A stretch of 64,000 nucleotides of DNA from Cycas panzhihuaensis (lineage: Eukaryota > Cycadophyta), in assembly GCA_023213395.1 (NCBI GenBank), contig CM041465.1:16740001-16804000 (forward strand), written 5' to 3'. Positions 1 through 11,640 of this stretch are shown here, piece by piece. Under the pieces are notes generated by a model. The model was not told where the DNA came from, did no database searches, and worked only from the letters and a program-made list of their open reading frames with translations. The translations under genes were made by a program, and so were the position numbers. The first letter of the stretch is position 1. The number at the start of each line of letters is the position of its first letter.

Positions 1-1082
1 AAGCAACGTCACTAACAAGGGAGATATACAAGGGAAAGCTATGCTACACCACTAAACATCATAGAATTGGGTGCACTTCATTAAACTCCCCTTCTTCTTG
101 CCCTTTTCTCCCTTTTTCCTAAAAGAGAAATTTACAAAAAATAAAAGTATTTGTTTCTTTCCTTTCATGGCATATGCATCTCATGTAGGAGAAAATCATA
201 ACATAGGCAAGTTGTGTTTCCTTTTTCTCTTACATTTAAAAAGGAGATTTTGCATCCTCCCTTCTTCCAACCTTGCATGATGCATGTGAAGAAAAATTCA
301 TAAAGCATTAAAAACACCTTTTACATAAATAGAAAATGTTTTGCATATTATTTTTCATTTGTTGCATTAAAGGAAAAACTTAGTTGAAAATTGATAGTTG
401 CAACATTCTCTCATTATTTCTTTCTTACATCTTGAACTTGGCTCCTAGATGAAAAGGAAAGGAGAGTTATAGAGAGAGAGATAGTGAATTATATGTTTAT
501 TGCCCATTCATTTTATTTTATAGACCTCACAACCATTATCCCATAAAACTAAACCATATTCTAACAAAAAATAATAAACTTAAACACCACTTCTCCTCTC
601 CTTGAAACCTAAGCAGGGTCTATAAATCAATTACAAATAAATGGTTGCTAATTCTCTTCTTATTCCAAAATTAACACCCAAAACCCTAACCCCTAAAGGT
701 AATCCTTTAGGACATAAACGAACCATCCCAAACCATTTTTCCTTCAACTCATTCCATTACTTTAGCCTCCTTTCTCAAAAGGAGCTTTTCTTTCTCTATT
801 ATTTCCTTTCTGAAGGGAAACCTCTTATCTCTTCCCTTCCCCTCAAGGATAGGAGAGCTTTTCTTAAGCTACTCGATAACCTAAGGATATAGCCACTTCT
901 TATTCTATTCATCATTTCTAACCCTTTAAAGTAGAAAAAGGCTACATGTTGTCGTGTTCCTCGAATCTTGTATTCTAGTGCATGGATGCCCTTCGAGGGT
1001 GACCTTGACCTACCTTATACCTCTAGGCATTGCATCTAATCAAAGCGTAATAGATCCTCATAGATTTGTAGGTGTAATTCCA
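1..1082 (+). repeat. 3' part of the G1 5' LTR
   Basis: This is non-coding sequence ending in TTCCA immediately before the PBS. Its last few hundred bases align with the end of the G2 LTR (around 53.4-53.85 kb): both have a stretch about a cytosine-rich exon-like block, 'gcatggatgcccttcgagggt' here versus the GC-richer version there, followed by the same terminal 'gtag.cgtg.atcca' pattern. A TATAAAT box lies at 621-627 but is not matched in position in G2. The short ORFs here are not believable genes. Confidence 0.6.
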
Positions 1083-1083
1083 C

Positions 1084-1103
1084 TAACGACCATATTGGGG
1101 AAT
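1084..1103 (+). other. G1 primer binding site
   Basis: The sequence TAACGACCATATTGGGGAAT follows the LTR end by one base. It matches the equivalent position in G2 (53852) and resembles the TGGCGAC...TGGGGA type of PBS used by plant Tat-lineage elements, with TGG decayed to TAA. The tRNA identity was not verified. Confidence 0.6.
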
Positions 1104-1340
1104 GCCAGTTAGGAAACCTAAGCATCCTTTTAGTTTTTTAGTATAGCTTCCTTCTTCTTACTACCCTTGTAATGTGTTGAGTAACCTCAACATATTGTTC
1201 TAAACTATTTATGCTTTCTCTTCCATAGCCCCTTGGACAAGGCATGGATGTGATGCTTTTCTCATCACTTGCATGGCCTTTCTCCCATAGTGGAAGAGCC
1301 CCTTTATTCTTCTGTCCCCTTGTATAATTCTGAATCAATG

Positions 1341-4300
1341 ATGGAGGGTTTTTCTTCAGACTAGGAATATCACACCTTTATTTTTTAGTCCTACCCTCAA
1401 ACCTCTTATTTCCCTCAGGATCTTACCCAAGAAGGCAAGGATCCCATGAACTACCTGGATGATCAATCCCATCTAGAATCTCGTTCCTATCCTACACATG
1501 ATGTACAGGCTTCCTACCCCATGGATTACTTTCATCTTAGTGAGAGAGTCTATGAGGAGTGATTTCTGGGTTCTGCCTAGCCTAAGGAGAAATCCACCTT
1601 GTGTGAATAGGTTGGAACTCCTCCTGAAAATGTAGTATAAGTATCTTAATAATATTTTAAAGCCACATATACCCAACCACATTTGAAGTGGTTGGAAGGC
1701 CTCCTTCATAGTGTTTCCCTACCTTCTTCTATATCTATGCCTTCTACTTCACCTCCACCTTTCTTTCATCGATGGCAAGACCTCCTCCTATTGTCTCCTC
1801 ATTTGTGGGTGTTTCCTCTGCTCAAGGGATGCCCAAGGCATGTCAATCTCTTAGATCAAGTTAAGCATGCCTCCTCCAAGCCAAACAACCATATCACAAC
1901 CCACTGTGGTACATACCTCTTTCAGTTGACTAAGAGCACCACCCCTTCAACTATTGAGAAAACTAGGTTCAAATAACCAAAAATCACCACTAAGATCTAA
2001 ACTATTTTGCAACTAGTTATAGAAATTGAAACTAAAATTTAACATGTAAGTTCTTAAATTTGAGATAATACAATAAATAAATCAGAAAGCTAAAGCATCA
2101 TATATACATCAGATATAATATAGTAAAACCTTAGCAGTATGCTAGGGAAACATCTACCTAAAAATGTATCGATCTTTATTATCCAAGAATAGAGAAATAT
2201 ATATAATCTATAGTAGAATGATCATAGCAATAATAACTAGCCACCTCTTTCTAATATAGTATATCTAATACATTAAATACCATCAACACAATAAAAAAAC
2301 ACCCTAAATTGGGTTATATAAGAGAGTCATACAAGGCACAAATCTTTACCATTAAATCTGGGATATTTTAAATGAATAACCCTGATTCTCTTTATAATTT
2401 AGTATGTTTTATAGTGTTAGCTTTTTGGGTCGGGGGCTACTACCCTTGAACCCCTTCTTTATAAGGGGGTTCTAGCTCCCCATACACCCCTTGGCTAAGG
2501 GGGGCTCCCCCACCTTGGATCCTCCTATGAAAATTTGGGGAGAAACTGTACTGCCAAACTATCAAAACTTTTACCTCCAAAATATTATTGTCACATTATC
2601 TAATATCAACCTCATTCTTCAGGCCATGAAGGACCCATCCCTGCATTACCTCATCCACAACTTATGGACTCATTCCTCTATGTACCTCAAGGGTACACTT
2701 CTTAACATTAGGGGCATAAAGGGCCTAACCCTCTTCCTACCTATGGGGTAGATCCCCACCATCCTTATGGAGTTACACCTCCTATTGGGAGACCATATGG
2801 TCAGAACCCCATTCCCTATCCTACACCATCATTGACATATATGGCATCATACACGATTCCTTTGCAAGGGGGATCTATTCCCTCTTATGCCCCTTATTCT
2901 TATGTGTCACTTCAATAGGGGGCATATCCTCAAGGTGGGATAAGACCCTCTTGTCTGCCTCCTTCTTATCTAGCCTACGCACAAATAGGGATGGCCCCCT
3001 CCTACTAAATAGATGGGAATCCTTATTCTTCATATACCTAAACTCCTTATGGTGGAGTTAGGTATCCATATCTACTTGCCCTCTTACCTTAAGTTGACCC
3101 TTTAGTTCAACTAGGGCCTTGTCCCTTCGTTGACTATAGGTTAACCCCCCTTTCAATTAAGGCTCTTTAGACCAACCTATTGTCTCACCTTCCTAAGGTG
3201 CCTAAGTTTAACATCACCTCTTTGTAAGATCCAATCAAGTATGTCAAGGGCTTTGCCATGGCATATATCAACTATTGGGCCTACGATCACATTCTTATGA
3301 AACTATTCCCTAGATCCCTATAAAGAGATTCCCTTAAATAGTTTTATCATCTCCCTACACATTCCATTTATACCTTTTAATATCTTGTGGATGAGTTCAT
3401 CAATTACTTTGATGTGGCTTACCTATTCAAAAGTGGGTTCAAAGCCCTGCTTTCTCTTAAATAATGTCACAAGGAAATTAATCATGACTTTATCAAGCAC
3501 TTTCATGACCTACTTCATTCCTCTAAGGTCATGTTGTCTAAGGAACTAAAGCGAGACATCTTCATAAATGCCCTTTGTCTTGAAGTTTATGTCAAAGTCC
3601 TTAAGATGGGGGCAATGACATGCAATTTTTCCATAGCAAAATGCTTAACATTGGAGGCTATTGAGATCTACATTGGTATCAAGAGGCCCCTTAAGTAATC
3701 ATAGTGATACGAGGTAGCCCCTCCATCATATGAGCAAAGATGCCAATAACCCCTAAGGCCCTCTACCATTATGACTCGTAGAACATTGGATCCGTTGACA
3801 TCTATTGTATATTCCTTTGAATGTATGATGAAGGAGATAAAGCTCTAGCCTTCCCAAACCTCTTCCAAGTTGTATAGACTAGTTCGCTAGGCCTCCCATG
3901 CCATGCCAAATAAAGGTGGGAACACTTAAGATTCTTAAGGAAAGAAGGCAAGACCTCCCCTTGAGGAGAAATAATGCTCCATGCATAGGGAGTGCCTTTA
4001 TGGAGACTTGCAATGTTGGACGTAGCACCTAAATCTCATGCCACATCATGACGACTACTCCAAAAGGACTTCCAGGCTCAATTTAGACCAACCTATTCAT
4101 AGGGATACTTTCCCTAACAATGGAGAGTAAGATCTGCATGCTCAAAATAGGAGGGCGAGGAACATGGGGAAATCTCCCAACCCTTCTTCTTATTAAAGGA
4201 AGGGGAAGAGGCCATGGGAACCATCCTCTACACCAATCCCAAGAGCTCAGTACCCCCCATCCTCTAAATCCAAAAACTAGGGTAAGAGGGTGATTAAGAT
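1341..4300 (+). pseudogene. G1 gag remnant
   Basis: The presumed start ATGGAGGG at 1341 matches the G2 gag start at 54115 (MEG.SSD). From about 2600 the proline- and glycine-rich linker (PTYGVDP, YGV.PP.G.PYGQNP) aligns with G2. The capsid region at about 3180-3690 keeps the pattern of F..T..DP..., a YE/YD-H-ILMKLF block, D.LK/W.FYHLP, then VDEFINYFDVA. A histidine/cysteine motif (CSMHRECL, about 3970-4000) replaces a zinc knuckle. Gag would form the particle shell and bind RNA. The reading frame contains tens of stops and shifts, and an AT-rich insertion at about 1977-2550 splits it. It is certainly inactive. Confidence 0.7.
1977..2550. repeat. AT-rich insertion of unknown type within G1 gag
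   Basis: G2 gag continues without a gap where G1 has roughly 570 extra AT-rich bases, so this block was inserted into G1 (or its G1-like ancestor). Its right part (about 2404-2510) is G/C-run rich and includes a short hairpin at 2448-2472. It has no ORF. The runs of Cs and Gs recall the C3 LTR at 10.97-11.08 kb, but I could not align the two. No clear target duplication was found. Confidence 0.4.
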
Positions 4301-4689
4301 GCTTGAGATTATGCCCTTATATCTTGTTATAAGGTCTCAAGTAGCCAAGGAGGCCACCGAGACCTCCACTTCCCAACAAAATTCTCTTATGGGTAATCCA
4401 CCGAGGGAGATCCTCATAATCTCCAAGACTATTCCCATTTTCCTAAGACATTATGACTTTCAAAGGGCTCTTCTACAACCCACTGGGAAAGGGAATACAT
4501 TTTTATTATCAAAGAGCTTCATATTATTGTCGTAGGTATGCCCATTATCGACATCTTATGGAGTATCCCTAATTAATGAGACCTCCTCCTAGAGGATTTA
4601 GGTCAAAAGGACACCCTCAATCATTTATTAAGGGGCCTGAAATGAGTCAAATGGAGGTGCCAAGGCTATGATAGTAGTAATAAGGCCCC

Positions 4690-4920
4690 CTTAGGAACAA
4701 TATCGATACCCCTTACCCTAGAGGACAAGATTGTTCAAATGGATGTTTTGGTCCTCGATATAGATGTGGATTAAAACCTCTTATTAAGACATTTGTGGTT
4801 AGACCAAATAGGGTCATTTCATCCTCTAGATAGGGGTAACTTAAGTTCATCGATGAGGTATAAATGACGGTTATCCTTCGAGATTCTCCCATTGGTCAAC
4901 CACCTCATCAACCTTGCCAG
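4690..4920 (+). pseudogene. G1 aspartic protease remnant
   Basis: The translation GYDSSNKAPLGT, then LTLEDKI, then LDIDVD.NLLLR aligns with the second half of the G2 protease at 56930-57080. The active-site D-S/T-G region, expected about 100 bp upstream, is not recognisable, and this copy appears deleted or scrambled there. In a live element this enzyme would cleave the Gag-Pol polyprotein. Confidence 0.55.
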
Positions 4921-5989
4921 GTGATCTTTGGGTCAACTAATAAAGTTCAAGATCTGTCTACCTCATTAATCCCTTGCCCTATTAGTGTCCAAAACACCTG
5001 AGAAGGAGAGGATATGCCTCCCTTCTCATCTAACCTTATTTATTTCACCCCCATTAGCATTGGGAGTTATGGATACCTTTTGTTGTTCTGAGTCACTAAG
5101 AGTTTAATGATGACTCTAAGGATCCCCCTTGTCCTATATCCCTCCTCAACATGTGAAGGGGATACCTCTCTCACTCTTCTTAGCATCCTACACCTCATTC
5201 TAAGGCCCATGATGAGGGTAATCCCTCTTCCACATTATTCTAGGATTTGTGCACCGCTAGCCTCATCACATGCGTAGACCTTTAGCCTATATAACTATCT
5301 TTTACTCTATAAGCCTCATCATCCCGCATAAATGATGAGGATAAGAAGCCCCTTTTCTCACATGATGAGACTATTATTTATGATCCTAATCTTAACTAAC
5401 TCCCCCTCCCATGAGCTAGTGTGTAGTATCATAAGAGGTCACCCTCAGACTCCTTCAAGGAGTCCCCTGACTATGTGGAGTAGTGGGTTGACTTCTATGG
5501 GTATGTCACCCCCACACCTCCTCCTTTATTCCCGTCAAGTAAAATTATCTATGGGATAGATTACTTTCAGAACAATGAGGCTTTGTTAGAGCATTTAACA
5601 AGTTCCATACCTTGTTTACCTTCTAGGTACCATAAACTTGATTTCCTAAAGTATTTATCCCTTGGGTTGCCCCTAGCTAACCCAAACCAACGGGACACCT
5701 TGGCCCATCCTTTTATTCACCATGTCCCGCTTCATTTTGAGGAGGGGAATTCCATGTATATGAGGGCAACCAAGGACATCATCCTTGCCCTCAACAAGGT
5801 CATTAAGGTTGGGGTAGAGTGCTCTCCCTAAGAAGTAAAGGAGTATACCCTCTTATTCCAAGAATTTTAAGACATCTTTGCATGGGATTACTTAGATATG
5901 AAGGGTATAGATCCTAGTATTGTAACTAATAACCTTACCACTATTTTGGGTGCCTACCTTGTGCAGAAAAAATAATGCCTATTACACCC

Positions 5990-6660
5990 TAAGCTATTAG
6001 TTGCTATTAAGATGGAAGTGAAGAAGCTATTAGATGGAGGGCTTATCACTTCTATCGATTACCCCAAGTGGGTCTCTAACATCATTCCCATCACTAAAAA
6101 GAATAAGACGATTATGATTTATGTTAACTTCTAGGATATCAATAATGGCTGTCCTAAGGACAACTTCCCTTAGTCATTCATTAGTCAAATCATCAATTGT
6201 ACCATAGGTTTTAAAGTCATGTCCTTAATAGATAACTTTTCTAGGTATAACTAGGTCCAAATATCTCCCAAGGACCATCATAAGATGAACTTCACTACCT
6301 CGTGGAGCACATTTTCTTACAAGGCCATGCCCTTTAGATTAAAGAACATAGGTTCCACTTACTAAAGGGTAATGTAGTTCATCTTTTATAATCTCATAAA
6401 TAAGACCCTCGAGGTTTTCATAGATGACATGATGGGTCTCTCTTGTAAAAGAACCAATCACCCTGTAGACCTTCATGTGATTTTTATGAGGTGTCAAAAA
6501 TACCATGTCAACTTGAATCTGCTCAAATATATTTTTGTAGTGACATCTAGAAAGCTCTTAGGTTTTCTTATTTCCCAACAAGGAATTTGGATTAACCCTG
6601 ACAAGGTTATGGCCATTATCGGTATGCCCCCCCCTAAGAACTTAATGACAAATTAAGTCA
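5990..6660 (+). pseudogene. G1 reverse transcriptase remnant
   Basis: Recognisable RT blocks appear in order: DGGLITSIDYPKWVSN, NGCPKDNFP, the region before KAMPF, then EVFIDDM (the catalytic Y/F-x-D-D box), then KLLGFLISQQGI and INPDKV. These align almost residue for residue with G2 RT at 58140-58760. Stops fall at TAG codons inside the palm (for example at about 6133 and 6170), and the frame shifts after about 6655. Nonfunctional. Confidence 0.8.
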
Positions 6661-6679
6661 TTTTTTAGGAGATTAGGAT

Positions 6680-7200
6680 TCATGAGCCATTTTTTGGCGA
6701 ACTTCACAATAAACACTAAGCCTTTGACTAATCTATTAAAGAAGGGATCCCCATTCACTTGGTCTCCTAAGGCCCAAGAAGTGTTCCAAGAGCTTAAGTA
6801 GGCCTTGATATCTACTCATGTGTTAGCACCTCCCCTCTTCAATTGCTTGTTTATTCTATATACCTTGACAACTAATGTATCCTTGGAAGCCATGCTAGCA
6901 CAAGAAGACAATTCTAAAATTGAGAGAGCTATCTATTTTATCAGTTGCACACTGGTAGTAGTAGAATTAGACTACCCACCAACCAAGAATGAGTGCCTAG
7001 CATTAGTCCACACAACTAAGAAGTTCAGGCACTACCTCTTAAGTAATACCACTCACGTGATTCTCTAATCTATTGAGATATCTTTTGACTCAATCAAGCT
7101 TGATGAGAAGGGTAGATAAATGGGTTGTCCTCCTTTAAGAGTATAACCTTAAGATTGTTAACAGGAAATCTAATAAGGGAATGGCAATCATAGAGAAATT
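6680..7200 (+). pseudogene. G1 gypsy-type RNase H remnant
   Basis: The stretch after RT reads as the tethered RNase H of Ty3/gypsy Pol. It has a pattern of ...TTNVSLEAMLAQED, then ERAIYFIS, then NECLALVH.TKKFRHYLL. An open stretch of 87 codons runs 6805-7068. It aligns with G2 at 58980-59230. In retrotransposition it removes the RNA strand after first-strand synthesis. Flanking stops make this copy dead. Confidence 0.75.
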
Positions 7201-7239
7201 GGTTGAATCTCCCATCCCTAATCCTCTTAGAGCTCTAGT

Positions 7240-7740
7240 TAATGATTCCCTACCAAATGAGCCTATTCTGGCTCTCTAGCACTCATCCCCCTATCCATTG
7301 GTTGATAGAAAATGGTATGGGGATGTCATATAATACCCCACTCAATAATAATATCCTCTTGATGTTAGTGATAAGGTGATGTCACATAATAGGGCTACTA
7401 TTCAATAACACTTCCTCATATAGGACATATTATATAAGAGGTCTTTCGATGGCATTCTCCTTTATTACCTTACTTTGGGAGAGATTGACTGCATTCTCCA
7501 TGAATGCAATAGCGACATTTGTTGAGGCCACTTTGGAGGCCAATCCATGGCCCAAAGAATCCTTCATATGGGTTATTATTGGCCATCCTTATTCAAGGAT
7601 GCCCATGCTTATGTGTAACATTATCACAAATGCCAAGAACACACTAATGTGATCCACCTACCTTCCAAGGCACTGCATTCCATCATATTTTTGTGGCCTT
7701 TATTCTAATGGGGATTAGATCTCATTGGAACTATTACTCC
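7240..7740 (+). pseudogene. G1 integrase N-terminus (zinc-binding region), core missing
   Basis: The translation keeps the linker (PLVDRKWYGDVI), the LYKRSFDGILLYY block, H...GGHFGGQSMAQRIL.MGYYWPSLFKDAHAYV, and a C..C pair, followed by WGLDLIGTI. That last motif carries the first catalytic Asp of the DDE core. G2 continues for about 850 bp of integrase core and C-terminus after this point. In G1 the homology stops here, and a different domain (RNase H-like) follows. Confidence 0.75.
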
Positions 7741-8320
7741 TTCCCTTTCATAGGGCAAGCCCTCCATGAGCTTAATAGCCTCGCCATAGAGCTCTCTTAT
7801 CCTCATGTGAGTGCCCCTTTGAGTAATTACGATCACTAGGGCCCATTGTCCTTCATATCCCTTGTTCTCCTTTTACCTTCACCTTGGGTGATTATTGTTA
7901 TCTTTGTCATGGTTCTCCTCATCTACACCGATGGACATAGTCATAGTAACTCGAGACCCTCTACAGCTTCTTGGATCATCCGTGATCCTTTTGGGCATGA
8001 TCTCATGCATTCTAGGGTGTATCTACCTAAAGCCATAAATAATGAGGTAGAGTATATGGTTGTCATCGAGGCCCCTACTGATATGCTTCATTGCTACCAT
8101 GGTCCTAATCCTGCATTGTGTCTCTTCGATTGTAGTGTTGTACTAAACCTAGGTTTATTGAGTCCTCTGCCATTGATTAAGATCCCTTACATTGATTGCT
8201 AAGTCCCTTCTATCTTGTTTTTGCTCAGCCGATATCTGATACATCCCTGACAATTGGAATGCTAAGGTAGATGGTCTAGTTTGCCTTATTCTCGAGCATT
8301 GTCTCCAACTATTAGGTGAC
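7741..8320 (+). pseudogene. Second (archaeal-type-like) RNase H domain in G1
   Basis: An open stretch at 7846-8202 encodes a second RNase H fold. It contains LIYTDGHSHSN (first acidic residue in the TDG motif), SWIIRDPFG, NNEVEYMVVIEAP (second acidic residue in NNE.EY) and LFDCSVVLN (position of the third, usually GDS). Downstream, with stops, is YIPDNWNAKVDGL, matching the usual VPR..N..AD.LA helix. It differs from the gypsy RNase H at 6.7-7.1 kb. Many plant Tat elements carry a second, archaeal-type RNase H, normally between the first RNase H and integrase. Here it instead follows a truncated integrase. A LINE-derived origin is an alternative I consider less likely. Confidence 0.6.
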
Positions 8321-8329
8321 TCCTTGTAG

Positions 8330-10549
8330 GCTCAATTAGTTGCCCCTTTAGAAACCTTCCAATAGTAACCTCTCCTCTTTATTTTCCCTCTTTCTCTCTC
8401 CCTATTTTCTAGGTTCTTCTTAGGGATTTCAATCCCATATCATCTTCTAAGGTTATATTACCCCCTTAAGTGTTCCGCCTCGAGAATCCTCATAGGTTTC
8501 CCCCTTTTTATCCATATGTGCTTTGGATCTATGGATCCGTGCCTAGAGATTTCATCATGCCATATGCTTCTCTCCTCCCCCTAACATGCACTCCCCCATC
8601 CATACATCCATTGTGTCACTTGTCACCCACCTTAGTTATCGATACATTAGCTTCCTAGATATATTTTCTATTGACATGTTTGTATTGATAGTATTCACCA
8701 TCATTTGATGCTCTAGAGCAATGAGGTTCTACTTCCAAGGAGGAAAGGTTTCCAGCCAGCTGGGAATAGACTAGGTTCCACCACATAGGTGAGATCATGT
8801 ATATATTTTTCCCCTAGTATTTTATAACATCTTTATAGTTATTATGGTATGTGATGATTGTATTCTTATATGCTTGCTTGATTACTTAGATTGGTAACCC
8901 AATCCCCTTTACTTGTATGTGTACTCCTACCTATAATAACCAACATTGTGGTCCAATGACATTATTGAGCTCCCATGGTAAGCCCTAATTGGCAATAAGT
9001 CTCTCACATACCTCTGTAGCTTAATTTGGGTGACTCTTGGCTTGTTTTATGCCTTCTTATAACATATTTCCCCCTTTGTTATTCCTTGTCTATCTTTTTG
9101 GTCTGCCAAGGATAGTCTATTAAGGTCCCTAAAAGAAAGATGTCCCCATTTATTACTCCTTTCATACAAGGCATGTTTGTAAATTGCATTGATGTTGGCT
9201 ATTTAGGCTTCATTTACACCTCAACATCCTTATTTACCATATGTTTTTTCCATTATTCAACTTGTGAAACAACCTAACTCTGATTTATTGACCTCTAAGG
9301 AGGAATTTAAGGCCCTTAGTAGCCATCCGCCATCTCTATTTCATTGATATTTACCAGTATTTATTAATTTTTTAAATTTCTATAGTTTTACTATTGCCTC
9401 ACCTAATTTTTTATTAGCCCTACCTTGAGAATTGTGCCCTGCTTTTATATTTGTGGCACTGCTATATTCGTGGTGCTACTAATATATTTATAGTGTGACT
9501 ATTATGAGTTTAAATGCAAGTAGAAATAACTAAATTTACATTTAATACATCCCTAGCATGAGATTCAACCTCAAGACTAGCCTAGATTTTTCCCTAATGG
9601 TCTTGAGATGCTAATAGAACTCAAAAACTAAAATTCAAACTCATTATTGATCATCTACAATTAGGATTCTTCACTCTTGAGCTCTCTTCCAAGCTATTTT
9701 CTACACTACTTTTCTCTATGCACATAGGGCATCTAAAGACAACATTTTTGACAAGTAAGTAAGAGGAAACTAGCACTTGGAAAGTAGGAGATCATCCCCA
9801 AGCTTCTATCATAGCCAAGGAGATAGTCCCCTTCATCATCAAGCAAGGATGTCTTCTCCAAAAGCTTGTTTCATCAACAAAACTCTTAACTTCCACTTAC
9901 ATTCTCTCCTTCTAAATGGGTAAGCCTATTTAAGTTTAGTTTTTTCATTCCAATATCTTCATTTTACTATTGTTATCTCAGTAATTATGATGTGTTTTAT
10001 TGGATCTATTATTTAAAGCCAATTTCATAGACATTTAATGGATTTTCTTGTGTAAATTACGAGGCAACACCTCCCTTTTACCATAAAACCATTGTTTCAC
10101 CCTCAAAACTACTAACTAATGATAGGTGGAGTGCTTGACCAACCAAGGGAGATTGTAGGAAGGTTAATAAGCCTGATTTCTAACTCCAAAGGCCACCTTC
10201 TTCTTGGGTAAACCCCTCCCCCAAGCTACAAAGTATCTTACCATACTTTCTCATAGCTAGTGCAACATTTTTGGTTGTGAAACTTGCAATATACTTTTGT
10301 GACTTGATCTCCTACCTCAAAATACCAAACTAAATTGCCACTTAAATGTGAGATACCTATATCAATTTGGGAGACATTATCCTATAGAGGAGCTCTACCA
10401 TCCTGAGGTAACTTCCCTCTCCTTTTCTCCTTATTTCTCTCAATAGTTGCATAGTGAGGTTGTAATCAAGAAAAATAATATTTAATTTTGGATTCATTGT
10501 TGTACATTGAAAACATATCTACTAACAATATTTCATTTGAATGAGTATA
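8330..10549. other. Non-coding region; G1 3' untranslated region and possibly its 3' LTR
   Basis: From about 8400 to 8600 there is weak similarity to the sequence just after the G2 integrase (around 60820-60990), so this starts as the G1 3' untranslated region. Beyond about 8700 I recognise no coding domain, and I could not align it with confidence to the G1 or G2 LTR. Part of 8.7-10.5 kb may be a decayed 3' LTR or an unrelated fragment. Confidence 0.35.
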
Positions 10550-10595
10550 TATTTATATACATATATATACATACTTATATATATATATCTAGATA

Positions 10596-10631
<36 letters not shown>
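10550..10631. repeat. (TA)n microsatellite
   Basis: An imperfect TA run with a few C and G interruptions on the left, becoming pure TA for about 40 bases on the right. It directly abuts the outer end of the C3 LTR. Confidence 0.9.
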
Positions 10632-10636
<5 letters not shown>

Positions 10637-11129
10637 AGAGAAAATATAACCAAGAAGCAATGTGATAACAAAACTCTAAAACCATGTAAAGAACAAATAA
10701 CATAAACAAATCAAGTACTCAACAAAGAATGCCAGGAGATTTAGGTCTAAGCATAGATCTTTTATTAATGTAAGCAATATCTAAAGAATTATAGAGATGA
10801 AACCTCAACTCTTCCCCTTGACTCATCCACGGCCTTTTTATCATGTTACATATGATGTTACATAAGAATATATAGATGCAACATTACAAGATACTGCCTT
10901 GAAGTTTTATAATACAATGGGCATAAACCATTGGGCCAATAAAGGCCTCCATAAGACACCCAAAAAAAAATTTCTTGGGGGCTCCTACCCTAAACCCCCA
11001 CTTGGGGGCTATTAGCCCCCTAGACCCCCTAGTCGGGAGCCCTACAATGGGCCCTCAAACCCCACAAAGGGGCTCGGGTGTAAGGCCTATACCCATGTAA
11101 CACTTGCAAAGTGTTCAACATATCTAACA
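10632..11129 (-). repeat. C3 3' LTR (498 bp)
   Basis: On the minus strand it begins TGTTAGATATG and ends in TTCTCA at the TA repeat, giving TG...CA ends. A TATA-like sequence (CTATATATTC) lies mid-LTR. It contains an unusual block of C and G runs (about 10977-11075). A purine-rich tract (AAGTGGAAGAT) lies immediately upstream on the minus strand and would act as the polypurine tract. Confidence 0.7.
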
Positions 11130-11149
11130 ATCTTCCACTTATTGAACAC

Positions 11150-11640
11150 TTTACAAGAAAACTGGCATACACAACTATTGAATGTCAAAATCACAAATAC
11201 TTGTTATAATTCTATACCATCTAAACTTTTTTGTGCTAACGATATTAGTCAATGAGTCTGTAATATTCTCTTATGTAGCAATCTTCTGCAAATCCACTTT
11301 ATGATCTTGAATCATTTCCCTCACAAAATAGAACTGCACATCAATATGCTTCGACCGAGCATGAAAAATGGGATTCTTTGCTAGGTAGATTACACTTTGA
11401 CTATCACAATCTATCCTCACAACATCCTGCTTAAAGCCAATATCTGTGTATAAACTCTATAACCAAACTGCTTCCTTGCACGTATGAGTAGTTGCCATAT
11501 ACTCTACTTCTATGCTACAAAGTTCCACAACATACCATCTTTTACTTATCTAGTTGATTGCACCACCATAAAGGGTAAAAACATACCCACTTGTAGATCT
11601 TCTGCTATTAAGATATCTAGCCCAATCAACATTTTCCTTT
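11150..11640 (-). pseudogene. C3 copia RNase H remnant
   Basis: On the minus strand the translation gives SRRSTSGYVF, then WYVVELCSIEVEYMATTHT, then KEAVWL, then DCDSQSVIYLAKNP.FHARSKHIDV and ENITDSLT. This is the standard C-terminal RNase H of copia Pol, including the E-x-EYMA and DSQSVI.L.KNP motifs. A few in-frame stops break it. The upstream RT is missing. Confidence 0.8.

Larger units (their letters stand above)
1..8700 (+). mobile_element. G1: decayed Tat-like Ty3/gypsy retrotransposon
   Basis: This is a plus-strand Ty3/gypsy element in the order LTR end, PBS, gag, protease remnant, RT, RNase H, integrase start, second RNase H. It is collinear with the better preserved G2 at 51-61 kb from the PBS through the integrase zinc finger, so the two are relatives. 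Nearly every domain is broken by TAG or TAA codons and small indels, so it is a non-autonomous fossil. The 5' LTR is cut by the window edge. The right boundary is uncertain because no matching 3' LTR could be aligned by eye; 8700 is a rough limit set after the last recognisable coding and 3' homology to G2. Confidence 0.8.
10632..11640 (-). mobile_element. C3: 3' fragment of a minus-strand Ty1/copia element
   Basis: Read on the minus strand, a copia RNase H (11640 down to about 11150) is followed by a purine-rich tract and then an LTR starting TGTTAG at 11129. Only the 3' end of the element is present; homology stops near 11640, about 250 bp before the left LTR of G3. The missing 5' part was not found elsewhere in the window. 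Confidence 0.75.
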
